From: Promethearchaeia archaeon
GTDB taxonomy: Archaea > Asgardarchaeota > Lokiarchaeia > Sigyniarchaeales > SOKP01
Length of the DNA: 41,413 bases
Direction of reading: 5' to 3'
NCBI GenBank assembly: GCA_029856105.1
Contig: JAHQWH010000062.1
Span: forward strand, 1 to 41,413
Shown here: positions 34,424-41,413 of the stretch, in pieces
Position numbering within the stretch: position 1 is the stretch's first letter
Layout of the letters: each line of letters begins with the position of its first letter
The notes under the pieces: model-generated
Told to the model about the DNA's origin: nothing
What the model saw: the letters and a program-made list of their open reading frames with translations, nothing else
Database searches by the model: none
Position numbers and translations under genes: made by a program

Positions 34424-34939
34424 TTATTGTATTTTTTCTGGTCTAGTAATACAGGGTTGCTGTCGATGGCGATGTGGTTTCACTCCTTGTAACCTTATTT
34501 CTCTCCTTTTTTTAGCCTCTTCATAACGCCGTTTTTCTTCTTCGGTCTCTGGAATTAATCCTGGGACCTCCGTTGGTTTGTCATCTTTATCAATAGCGAC
34601 AAATGTAAGATAAGCAGAGCCAACATGAGTATGAACACCTGTTTTAAGACATTCTGCCTCCACTCTGGTGCCAATTTCCATCGAAGTTCTAGATACGTAA
34701 TTTATAGCTGCTTTTATGAATATAAGATTTCCAATATAAGCTGGCGAGATAAAATCAAATCTGTCGACTGAAGCAGTAACTACATTAGTATGAGTGTGTC
34801 TAGCAGCCACAATAGCCCCTGCTTGGTCAACAAGTTTTAATAAATTGCCACCGTGCACATTACCAGCGACATTTGCGTGCTCTGGCATCATAATCTGCGC
34901 AAGTTCTACTCTTGATTGCGAAACTGTTTTAGCTTCCAA
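34424..34939 (-). CDS. Hotdog-fold acyl-CoA thioesterase (YciA/BACH type)
   Basis: 171 residues. Core: 'MMPEHANVAGNVHGGNLLKL' with the His-Gly-Gly helix start, 'VDQAGAIVAARHTHTNVVTA' and 'DRFDFISPAYIGNLIFIKAA' (acyl-CoA thioesterase strand pattern). A basic C-terminal extension follows ('EKRRYEEAKKRREIRLQGVK', then 'PHRHRQQP'). It hydrolyses acyl-CoA to acid and CoA, and would balance the CoA pool fed by the dehydrogenases and crotonases of this window. The start is TTG at 34939 with GAGGT about 9 bp upstream. Confidence 0.9.
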   Translation of the reverse strand: MEAKTVSQSRVELAQIMMPEHANVAGNVHGGNLLKLVDQAGAIVAARHTHTNVVTASVDRFDFISPAYIGNLIFIKAAINYVSRTSMEIGTRVEAECLKTGVHTHVGSAYLTFVAIDKDDKPTEVPGLIPETEEEKRRYEEAKKRREIRLQGVKPHRHRQQPCITRPEKIQ

Positions 34940-35151
34940 TATAATATACCTCTATTTAACTGATTTTCTTTAAGAATAAAAATGTTAAGAGTAATAATAA
35001 AAATTATCCTTTTAAATTATAATTTAAAAAAAGACCAGTAATGTTCTCTATTCAAATGAGAGAAATTTAAATTAAATTCTATATTCTATTATTCAAATTA
35101 TAGAATAATGATTTAAAATAAATAGCTAAATAAAAGGAAAAGTGATAAAAA

Positions 35152-35652
35152 ATGCCAAGTTTTAAAGAAACTTACGAAGCAATAAAAAAGGATGTTAAAA
35201 ACGGGGAGAAAAATTTCAATGTAGCCTGTGAAATGCTGTCAGAAGGGATGCAAACTAAGGTTACTATGGGCGCTTCAAATCACGAATTTATAATTGATGC
35301 CCCTATAGGCTTAGATGGGACAGACAAAGGACCATCTCCATTATTGGCCATATTAGGCTCTATTGGTGCTTGTATTATTGCAGTTGCAAAATTTTGGGCG
35401 TTAATAGAGGACATAAAAATCGAATCTATGACAGTGAATTCAAGAGGTCACCTAAATCTCGCAGGTATTTTTGGTCTTAATGATAATATACCTCCAGGTT
35501 ATGATACATTTCAACCCATCATTAGAATTAAGGCAGATGCTCCTAAAGCAAAAATAGAAGAAATGATGGAAAAAGTATTTAGCCATTGCCCAGTTATTTA
35601 TAATTTCAATGGGCCTACTCCAATTAAATACAAACTGCAAATTAGAGAATAA
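35152..35652 (+). CDS. OsmC/Ohr-family protein
   Basis: 166 residues with the OsmC fold pattern: an N-terminal strand region, 'DKGPSPLLAILGSIGACIIA' (first conserved Cys in the central helix), a middle strand pair ('KIESMTVNSRGHLN') and 'KVFSHCPVIYNFNG' (second Cys). The two-Cys arrangement is that of peroxide/organic hydroperoxide reductases or acylthiol-linked OsmC proteins. An ATG start follows an AAAAGTGATAAAA leader. It is followed by a T10 tract. Confidence 0.85.
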   Translation: MPSFKETYEAIKKDVKNGEKNFNVACEMLSEGMQTKVTMGASNHEFIIDAPIGLDGTDKGPSPLLAILGSIGACIIAVAKFWALIEDIKIESMTVNSRGHLNLAGIFGLNDNIPPGYDTFQPIIRIKADAPKAKIEEMMEKVFSHCPVIYNFNGPTPIKYKLQIRE

Positions 35653-35670
35653 GATTTTTATATTTTATAA

Positions 35671-35680
35671 TTTTTTTTTT
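35671..35680 (+). terminator. Oligo-T terminator after the OsmC gene
   Basis: Ten consecutive T residues lie 18 bp past the stop of the OsmC gene, in the short gap before the convergent crotonase stop at 35705. A typical archaeal T-tract terminator for the plus strand. Confidence 0.55.
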
Positions 35681-35704
35681 ATTCACAGTTCATTCAATAC
35701 GAGT

Positions 35705-36550
35705 TTAGCGTAAAGGAAATTTAGGATCTCTTTTCTCAAAAAAGGCAGCAGAAGCTTCGTTTACGTCTTTTGAACTAAATGTTAAAACGATTGAAGAGTT
35801 TTCAAATTGTAGGATGGTTTCTAAGCTTGGGGAATCTAAAGATAAATTAATCGCTTGTTTGGTCATTCTCAATCCTAAGGGACTCTTCTTTAACAATTCT
35901 TCTGCTTTTTCGATTGCTACATTTAACAAATCTTCCTTTTCAACAACTTTCAGAACTAATCCTATTTTTTCAGCTTCAATACCATCAACAATCTTTCCAC
36001 TATATAATATTTCAGCTGCTCTTGACATTCCAATAAGGCGAGGAAGAAAATAACTACCTCCCACATCTGCACCAGTAAGCCCAATATTAATGGAAGCGTT
36101 AATAAATTTTACATCTTCACTGGCAATCCGTATATCTGCTGCCATTGCGAATCCAAATCCCCCACCTGCGGCTGCTCCGTGTATAATTGCAATTATTGGT
36201 TGACTAATTTTTCGCATTTTCACATATATTTGACTTATACGCCATTGATGATACATTTTCTTTTTTAATGGCTCTGGAACGTTTAAAAAGTGGTATTTCT
36301 CATAACCTACGGGGGTCTTCTTTGAATTTAAAATTAATCCTTCTTGTAAATCAGTTCCAGCACAGAATGCTCGTCCCATTCCCCCAAAAATCACTATACG
36401 ACAATCTAGATTTGTCATCAAATGGTCTAATAATTCATGCAAGTCTTCCTCCATTTGAAAAGAAATAGCATTTAATTTCTCTGGACGATTAAGTGTTAAA
36501 ATACCAATACCATTTGGTTTCAGTTCAAACTTTATTGTTTCAAAATTCAA
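35705..36550 (-). CDS. Enoyl-CoA hydratase/isomerase-family (crotonase) protein
   Basis: 281 residues with the crotonase fold: the oxyanion-hole strand 'GMGRAFCAGTDLQEGL', 'IHGAAAGGGFGFAMAADIRI' and 'INIGLTGADVGGSYFLPRLI', then 'AAEILYSGKIVDGIEAEKIG' and 'SPLGLRMTKQAINLSLDSPS'. Compared with rat mitochondrial hydratase, the positions of both catalytic Glu residues (Glu144, Glu164) are Gly and Ser here, while the Asp that dienoyl-CoA isomerase uses ('ADVG') is kept. Simple hydration is therefore doubtful and isomerisation or another crotonase reaction is more likely (inference). The start is TTG at 36550. The upstream HepT gene ends 24 bp away; a paralogue lies at 40750. Confidence 0.85.
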   Translation of the reverse strand: MNFETIKFELKPNGIGILTLNRPEKLNAISFQMEEDLHELLDHLMTNLDCRIVIFGGMGRAFCAGTDLQEGLILNSKKTPVGYEKYHFLNVPEPLKKKMYHQWRISQIYVKMRKISQPIIAIIHGAAAGGGFGFAMAADIRIASEDVKFINASINIGLTGADVGGSYFLPRLIGMSRAAEILYSGKIVDGIEAEKIGLVLKVVEKEDLLNVAIEKAEELLKKSPLGLRMTKQAINLSLDSPSLETILQFENSSIVLTFSSKDVNEASAAFFEKRDPKFPLR

Positions 36551-36574
36551 TCTTTTTCACTTCTTTAATATTAA

Positions 36575-36919
36575 TTATTCTCCATTAAGAATTAATTTGA
36601 TTGTTTCTTTTAATTTTGGAATATGGTTTTCAATTATATCCCAAACTAAGTCATAATCAACCCCAAAATAGTGATGGATTAGTTTATCTCTCATTCCCGC
36701 AATTTTATTCCATTCGATCTGTCTGTATTGTTCACATATTTGTTTAGGAATTCTTTTTACTGCTTCCCCAATAATCTCCAAGCTTCTAACAAATGCTCTT
36801 TTTAGCGTTTCATCTTTAATAAACTCATCATGCGTTAATTCTTTTGATATGGTTATTATATATTTAAGTTCATCATTAATGTGATTGATTTTGTCCAAAT
36901 AATCGTTAGATCGATTCAA
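36575..36919 (-). CDS. hepT: HepT-family toxin (HEPN RNase)
   Basis: 114 residues, an all-helical HEPN protein with the RX4HXY motif 'RDKLIHHY' (Arg77, His82, Tyr84), the catalytic core of HepT toxins that cut RNA. Its TTG start overlaps the preceding nucleotidyltransferase gene by 14 bp. In studied pairs the nucleotidyltransferase MntA AMPylates HepT on this Tyr and switches it off. All recognised residues are in place, so the pair appears functional. Confidence 0.85.
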   Translation of the reverse strand: MNRSNDYLDKINHINDELKYIITISKELTHDEFIKDETLKRAFVRSLEIIGEAVKRIPKQICEQYRQIEWNKIAGMRDKLIHHYFGVDYDLVWDIIENHIPKLKETIKLILNGE

Positions 36920-37211
36920 AATAAGCCTCCTTTAATATTTTGGGCTTCATATAAGGATTGAGAGCTTCAATTGTGAGTAAATCTATCTTTCTCTGCAAAA
37001 GACCTTCTAATAAAAAAACCAATTCTATAAAATTATCATAATTTTTTTTTCCTTCTTCAAACTCAACTATGAGATCGACATCACTCTCATTAGTATGCTC
37101 TCCTCTCAAAACGGAACCAAATAATCCTATCTTTTTAACATTATAATTCTTTAATTTTTCTTTATTTTGCTTTAGAAGCTTGAAAATATCTTCTTTATTT
37201 AGAGCTTTCAT
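36906..37211 (-). CDS. mntA: MntA-family antitoxin (minimal nucleotidyltransferase)
   Basis: About 101 residues from the ATG at 37211 (a TTG five codons upstream, 37226, is possible). The nucleotidyltransferase motif 'GLFGSVLRGEHTNESDVDL' fits GSX10DXD exactly (Gly37-Ser38, Asp49, Asp51, numbered from the TTG). A third acidic strand is probably 'KIDLLTIEAL'. This is the AMPylating antitoxin of the type VII HepT/MntA system; it comes first and overlaps the toxin by 14 bp. Confidence 0.85.
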   Translation of the reverse strand: MKALNKEDIFKLLKQNKEKLKNYNVKKIGLFGSVLRGEHTNESDVDLIVEFEEGKKNYDNFIELVFLLEGLLQRKIDLLTIEALNPYMKPKILKEAYFESI

Positions 37212-37368
37212 GTTTTTCTCAATCAATAGGTATTATTCATATTTATTAAATATATTCATCCTAATACTTTTTTCTACTAATGATTTATCAATATAATGAC
37301 GAGTATTTGAGTCATCTAAATCCGGGTTAGCTCAAGGAATGTTTTTGAATTTCTTCCCCCAAGGGCAC

Positions 37369-39108
37369 TTAAAGAGTCATTAAAATCTCTTTCTCTTCCG
37401 GTTTTTTTTTTAATTTACGCAACAATCTTGAAAATTTAAGTGGTTTTCCCTTGTAATTTAATTCAGCAATCGCTTGATCTTGATAAGCGTGGAAAAGATC
37501 CAGAGATAATTTTTCCCAATCTCGGCAAATCTCTAATGTTTCATTATCATTTCTCAAAAGTGTATCGTGTGATATTACCCTTGAAAATTCAGTAGCTAGA
37601 AATCCAATGGTTCTTGGATCTACTCCTTCAAGAATATCTCTAATAAAGTCGTCAGCTGTGTACCATTCAGCAACCCTTTGAAAATCGCGATGTATTTGTG
37701 TAAGTAAAACATTTCGAGGACCTTCCCATAATTCCATGATCAGGGAATCTCGATGCAATCGAGGGAAATCGATAAAATCTTCCATGATTCCGTGTCCGCC
37801 AAAAAACGAGATTGCCTTCCTAATTATTGCTGGTGCATCTTCAGCTACAACTATCTTTTGCAGCATTATAAGCTCTCTTAATCTAAAGCGCCTCTTTCGT
37901 TCAGTAAGGTCCTCAATTTTTTGTAATTCTCTTATCCCGCTAATGAGTTCTTCGTCAAAATGGATGTATTCTGAGTAAACTTTAAATACACCTGCTGCAG
38001 TTTTCATTACATTGTGATTAATGTCGTTAATTTGGTTAATCATGAGAGGAAAAGAAGAGACTGGAACACCAAAAGCAGTTCTAAATTGAGAATACAAAAT
38101 TGCTTCTCGTGCTACTTTCAGTAAACTTGCTGCCATGCCGAAAGCAACATGAAGTCTAGACAAGGAAAGAACGATGCCTACTATATCTGCTAGACCTTTC
38201 TCTAGAGGCCCGACCGAGTAAGCGACAGCACCATTATATGTGATTTCAGCTGTAGGCAATTCGGCAGTTCCAAGTTTTTGTTTTAATCTATCAATTGTAT
38301 AAGAATTTCTAATTTCTCGCTTTTTATTTCCAGGAAGCCACGCTGGGACAACAAAAGCAGCAACTCTAGTGGATGATGGGACTTTTTTTGGTTTAGCGGT
38401 CACTATAGCATAATCTGCCTGCATTGCTGAGCAAAAAAATTTTTGTCCATACAAACGCCAACAATTTGAAACACCATCAGAACCTTCCTTTTCTTCGAAA
38501 ACTGCCTCGACAAGATTAGCAGGAACATCGCTACCGCCTTGAATTTCACTCACATACTGCGAACCTATTCCATATCCTCCAATACCATCTCGAAGGGAGG
38601 TTAAAATTTTATGGGCTTCTGGTTTAAGTTCGTTTTCGTATTTTTGAAGTAATTCTACAGCACCATGAGTACACGCTATAGGACACGTTACTCCAGCTTC
38701 GCCATTTTGGTAAAGTAAAAACATTTTAACAAATTTACTCCAAGGATTATTTAAGCCCGGATCAAATAATCCAAGATTAAAAATTTCCCTCTCTAAAGTT
38801 TCTGTTTCTGTACATCTTTTTATTTTGTCAATACGATGGTTATATGCATCATAATGCTGGATAACCGTGCACTTCATTCGATTTTCAAGCCTATTTGCTT
38901 CGTCAGCAAGAGCTTTAAATCGAAATGAGACGATATCTGAAAGTTCTCGCAACTCAGAGTCAATTTTTTCGAATTCATTAAAGGGGATATATTTTTTCAC
39001 TAATGCCTGAAAAAATTCATCGTCCCGATAATAATCAAAATGATTTTTAACAAAAATATAATCATCAAATGAATATGGATTATCTCTATTTCCTTCTTGA
39101 TCACTCAT
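37369..39108 (-). CDS. Large acyl-CoA dehydrogenase (AidB/ACAD10-11-like)
   Basis: 579 residues, about 180 more than ordinary acyl-CoA dehydrogenases. Features: an extended N-terminal helical part, 'GSQYVSEIQGGSDVPAN' (FAD/substrate strand), 'NCWRLYGQKFFCSAMQADYA', 'ARVAAFVVPAWLPGNKKRE'-type beta region (actual text 'TRVAAFVVPAWLPGN'), 'REAILYSQFRTAFGVPVSS', 'FFGGHGIMEDFIDFPRLHRD' and 'LWEGPRNVLLTQ', whose Glu is the usual catalytic base position. A basic end of about 80 residues follows. The acyl substrate is unknown. Start: ATG 39108; a TTG at 39117 is three codons upstream. Upstream is a 444-bp gap. Confidence 0.9.
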   Translation of the reverse strand: MSDQEGNRDNPYSFDDYIFVKNHFDYYRDDEFFQALVKKYIPFNEFEKIDSELRELSDIVSFRFKALADEANRLENRMKCTVIQHYDAYNHRIDKIKRCTETETLEREIFNLGLFDPGLNNPWSKFVKMFLLYQNGEAGVTCPIACTHGAVELLQKYENELKPEAHKILTSLRDGIGGYGIGSQYVSEIQGGSDVPANLVEAVFEEKEGSDGVSNCWRLYGQKFFCSAMQADYAIVTAKPKKVPSSTRVAAFVVPAWLPGNKKREIRNSYTIDRLKQKLGTAELPTAEITYNGAVAYSVGPLEKGLADIVGIVLSLSRLHVAFGMAASLLKVAREAILYSQFRTAFGVPVSSFPLMINQINDINHNVMKTAAGVFKVYSEYIHFDEELISGIRELQKIEDLTERKRRFRLRELIMLQKIVVAEDAPAIIRKAISFFGGHGIMEDFIDFPRLHRDSLIMELWEGPRNVLLTQIHRDFQRVAEWYTADDFIRDILEGVDPRTIGFLATEFSRVISHDTLLRNDNETLEICRDWEKLSLDLFHAYQDQAIAELNYKGKPLKFSRLLRKLKKKPEEKEILMTL

Positions 39109-39117
39109 TCTAACCAA

Positions 39118-39561
39118 TTATTAGATTTCTATTATGGTATCTAAATTTAATAATAATAATTAAAATATATTTTTAAATAATGTGTTTAAGAATTGAAATG
39201 AAGAAAAATAAAGTTCTATCTGTATTGTAACTCTGAAGGATGAGTTGTGGCGAAGAAATTGATTTATTTAAAAATTTAACATTAATTTTTATTATTTCAA
39301 TAAAAGTACTTTAAAATTTATAATTTAAGAGTGAGATTAAAATCAATATTTAACAGTCTCAGCGTAATAGAGCATTTAATGTCTTTTTAGCTATCGAAAA
39401 TAAAGTAAGCAGATGTTCCTCACATTCTCCTAAAGACCTAAATAATAATGTTAGCCACAATTTTGAATCCATCCATCCTAATATTAAAGAAATTTCAACT
39501 TTGTTAAATCATTTAATGAATATATTAAAATAAATCAGATAAATAAGAAAAGAAAAGGAGA
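39118..39561. other. Intergenic region with a startless 59-codon frame
   Basis: 444 bp without a recognised gene. From 39354 to 39533 one plus-strand frame is open for 59 residues ('QSQRNRAFNVFLAIENKVSR', 'KDLNNNVSHNFESIHPNIKE', 'ISTLLNHLMNILK') and ends in TAA, but it has no ATG, GTG or early TTG start. It may be a gene remnant or chance. The rest holds only AT-rich DNA; the segment next to 39118 carries the promoter of the dehydrogenase gene. Confidence 0.3.
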
Positions 39562-40236
39562 TTACTTATTTTTTGGAAAAAAAGGACATCGGTTTTCATG
39601 ACATTGCTTATTTAATTCATAGACACCACAACGACCTATCATTTTTTGCTCTGGTAAATGATAGTCAAATTTCTTGAGATATTTAATAGCTTGTTCAATG
39701 GCAACATAAGCACTAAGACGACAGCATCTAGGGCCTCCTAGTTTTCCTATTCTTTCTTGAGCTCTTAATGCCGCTTCAAATCCAAGAGTGCGTTCTTTAT
39801 CATGAAAAGGCGTTGATTTCTTAATGATGCTAATAGCAATTCCAACTCCGCTGCCTCCTCCACAAGTTCCGCAAAATCCACATCCTCCCGCAGGTATTTT
39901 TAAACCCCTCATAAAAGCTTCTTTCACATCTTTTTCTGAAAATTCATAATTATTATTTTTCAAAGACATTAGAATAACTGCAGGAACAATCCCATGATGC
40001 CAAGGACCGTGAAAAGGTAATTGTTCTGAAGCGGTCCACACATCAGTCAGCTTTGCTATAACCGCCTCAAATATTTCCACGGGGGCTTTCGCAGATAGGT
40101 GAAGGATAATGGGTAAAACTTTTGGTATAAATTCCATATAATCCTCCATCGTCAGTTTGTCAAATTCCAGTACTTTTTCCATGAAATCATCATAGGTATT
40201 GAAATTCTTTGACACTTCAAATTGATTTTCGTCCAA
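39562..40236 (-). CDS. DUF5714-family Cys-rich protein
   Basis: 224 residues. Diagnostic stretches: 'PFHGPWHHGIVPAVILMSLK', 'RGLKIPAGGCGFCGTCGGGS' (Cys/Gly-rich loop), 'LGGPRCCRLSAYVAIEQAIK' and the end 'MIGRCGVYELNKQC' plus 'NRCPFFPK'. Eight or more conserved-looking Cys residues and a His pair suggest a metal or Fe-S site. Members of this domain family often occur beside methyltransferases or corrinoid genes in anaerobes; none is present here. Its divergent neighbour is an ArsR regulator. Start TTG 40236. Confidence 0.75.
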   Translation of the reverse strand: MDENQFEVSKNFNTYDDFMEKVLEFDKLTMEDYMEFIPKVLPIILHLSAKAPVEIFEAVIAKLTDVWTASEQLPFHGPWHHGIVPAVILMSLKNNNYEFSEKDVKEAFMRGLKIPAGGCGFCGTCGGGSGVGIAISIIKKSTPFHDKERTLGFEAALRAQERIGKLGGPRCCRLSAYVAIEQAIKYLKKFDYHLPEQKMIGRCGVYELNKQCHENRCPFFPKNK

Positions 40237-40365
40237 CTTTTTCTCACTTGCCTATTTTTATTGAATTTTATTCTAAGTAGTAATTAATTAAAGCAAATTT
40301 TTAATCTATTTTAAGTTTTTTCAAAATAAACCAAAAATTATTAAAACAAAAAAAGAATAATATTA

Positions 40366-40722
40366 TTGTTGACTGAAGAAAGATTTAAGAATTATATTCA
40401 AGAAATGGAGAAAGGAACAAGTTGTACCGAATTTTTAGAAAAAAAAAAGGAATTAATCTTGAATATAAAAAAAGATTCCAATGCTATGAAAGAATATAAC
40501 ACTCACAAAGCTCTTTCCAATATAAAAAGATACCTTATTTTTAAACTACTGAAAAATAAACCAATGTGTACATGTGCCATTGCTAAAATTTTTGAAGTAT
40601 CTGATGGGACTATAACCCATCATCTTAAATTGTTAGAAAAAGCAGGCTTAATTATTGGGAAAAAAGAAGGTTATTTCACGAGGTATTATACTATTGAAGG
40701 ATTAGTCCAGAAATTATCATGA
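40366..40722 (+). CDS. ArsR-family winged-helix regulator
   Basis: 118 residues. A helical N-terminus (1-45) precedes the winged helix: 'LIFKLLKNKPMCTCAIAKIF' (with the Cys pair), 'EVSDGTITHHLKLLEKAGLI' (recognition helix) and the wing 'GKKEGYFTRYYT'. The 'CTC' in helix 3 is at the place where metal-sensing ArsR members hold their Cys ligands, so metal or redox sensing is possible (inference). The start is TTG at 40366 followed by TTG; ATG 40405 is an alternative. It is divergent from the DUF5714 gene across 129 bp and is its likely regulator. Confidence 0.85.
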   Translation: MLTEERFKNYIQEMEKGTSCTEFLEKKKELILNIKKDSNAMKEYNTHKALSNIKRYLIFKLLKNKPMCTCAIAKIFEVSDGTITHHLKLLEKAGLIIGKKEGYFTRYYTIEGLVQKLS

Positions 40723-40749
40723 ATAAATGTAAACATCTAAATACTATTG

Positions 40750-41413
40750 TCAGCTCAAGGGATATTTTGGATCTCTTTTTTCGAAAAAGGATTGAACGCC
40801 TTCCATAATGTCATCTGAAGTAGAACAAAGCATTTGTGCACGATTTTCTAATTGAAGAATAGTTTCCAGACTTGGGGAATCAAGAGATAAATTAATTGCT
40901 TGTTTGGTCATCCTTAACCCCAAAGGGCTTTTATGCAACATATTTTCAGCCAATTCAATAGCAGTATCTAATAATTTTTCTTCTTCTACCACACTTAAAA
41001 CTAGTCCAATCTTTTCAGCTTCAGAAGCATCGACAAATCTTCCCGTATATAAAATCTCTGCTGCTCTTGACATCCCTATCAGTCGAGGAAGGTGATAACT
41101 AGATCCTAAATCTGAGCCAGAAAACCCCACATTAATAAATGCGTTATTAAATCTTGCTTTTTTGCTGGCAATCCTAAAATCTGCGGCTAAGACAAAAGCA
41201 AAACCTGCCCCTGATGCAGCACCCTGAATTAAAGCGATAATTGGTTGACCAATCTTACGCATTTTCACGATAATTTGACTGGTGTGCCACTGAGCGTATA
41301 ATTTTGCCTTTATAATATCTTTATCGGGAGCATTTAAAAAATGAAACTTTTCTTTTAATTCTGCTGGCTTCTTTTTAGACTGTAAAACCATCGATTCTTT
41401 CAAATCCAAACCA
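40750..41413 (-). CDS. Crotonase-family protein, paralogue, 5' end outside window
   Basis: The frame runs off the right edge. The visible 221 residues begin inside the oxyanion-hole strand ('GLDLKESMVLQSKKKPAE'), which corresponds to 'GTDLQEGLILNSKKTPVG' in the paralogue at 35705. The rest follows that paralogue closely ('IQGAASGAGFAFVLAADFRI', 'INVGFSGSDLGSSYHLPRLI', 'SPLGLRMTKQAINLSLDSPS', 'FFEKRDPKYPLS'). It too lacks both hydratase Glu residues and keeps the Asp ('SDLG'). About 55-60 N-terminal residues should lie beyond 41413. The nearest TTG (41409) falls inside the conserved strand and is not the true start. Confidence 0.85.
   Translation of the reverse strand, partial: GLDLKESMVLQSKKKPAELKEKFHFLNAPDKDIIKAKLYAQWHTSQIIVKMRKIGQPIIALIQGAASGAGFAFVLAADFRIASKKARFNNAFINVGFSGSDLGSSYHLPRLIGMSRAAEILYTGRFVDASEAEKIGLVLSVVEEEKLLDTAIELAENMLHKSPLGLRMTKQAINLSLDSPSLETILQLENRAQMLCSTSDDIMEGVQSFFEKRDPKYPLS

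Noticed and set aside
37320..37365. tRNA-like string 'GGGTTAGCTCAAGGAATG'
   Set aside because: No matching acceptor stem, anticodon arm or TTCGA loop follows at the right spacing, and the surrounding DNA is AT-rich.
1..41413. CRISPR array or insertion sequence
   Set aside because: No regularly spaced repeats of 25-40 bp and no transposase or cas gene was found; the direct repeats at 19.5 and 22.7 kb are gene-derived.

Overview
The window looks like a low-GC archaeal chromosome segment, most likely from a Lokiarchaeota-type Asgard archaeon. The evidence is: TATA-box promoters with short or absent leaders; many TTG/GTG starts; archaeal winged-helix regulators; two Roadblock/LC7 proteins; an SDS22-like leucine-rich-repeat protein; a TIR-like remnant; a von Willebrand A protein with two RING/PHD-like zinc fingers; and acyl-CoA oxidation genes in an archaeal background. 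The assignment rests on gene content only; there is no rRNA or other phylogenetic marker here apart from metG.

Layout. 1-6.7 kb: the 5' part of a secreted beta-helix protein, a polytopic membrane protein with a HEAT-like gene behind it, an AAA+ ATPase overlapping an unknown partner gene, and a divergently transcribed protein that I read as a very divergent RtcB relative. 6.7-11.5 kb: metG, the vWA/double-zinc-finger protein, and an M20 deacylase just upstream of the latter. 11.7-18.2 kb: a 1395-residue surface protein, a divergent pair of Roadblock proteins, an MBL hydrolase and a small winged-helix protein with a palindrome at its start. 18.2-23.6 kb: a rearranged patch. It holds an N-formylglutamate amidohydrolase-like gene whose 3' end is duplicated, three copies of a tiny membrane-protein gene (one truncated), an alpha/beta-hydrolase stump, and a three-gene membrane glycosyltransferase/regulator/membrane-protein cassette lying between 133-bp direct repeats.

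23.7-30 kb: a PfkB kinase, an IVD/LCAD-type acyl-CoA dehydrogenase, a radical-SAM activase translationally coupled to a CCG-domain Fe-S oxidoreductase, and a membrane-attached Nudix protein. 29.9-30.8 kb is a graveyard: half of a TIR-like domain, a SHOCT-like C-terminus, and a 58-codon chimeric ORF made by joining the start of a small acidic gene (intact copy at 32.2 kb) to the end of the Fe-S oxidoreductase gene (intact copy at 27.9 kb) across a shared 13-bp stretch. 30.8-35.7 kb: DUF362, the small acidic gene, an APC permease, LRR, a hotdog thioesterase and OsmC. 35.7-41.4 kb: two crotonase paralogues (the second cut by the window end), a HepT/MntA toxin-antitoxin pair, a large AidB-like acyl-CoA dehydrogenase, a DUF5714 protein and an ArsR regulator.

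How they fit together: the thioesterase, two acyl-CoA dehydrogenases, two crotonases and the Fe-S oxidoreductase suggest acyl-CoA turnover in an anaerobe. Roadblock, LRR, vWA-RING and TIR-like pieces are the usual Asgard signalling/scaffold set. No tRNA, rRNA, CRISPR array or transposase gene was seen. The strongest candidates for something new are the RtcB-like protein at 5.4-6.7 kb, the vWA-double-zinc-finger protein, the AAA+/partner pair, and the repeat-mediated rearrangements at 18.9-22.8 kb and 29.9-30.8 kb.
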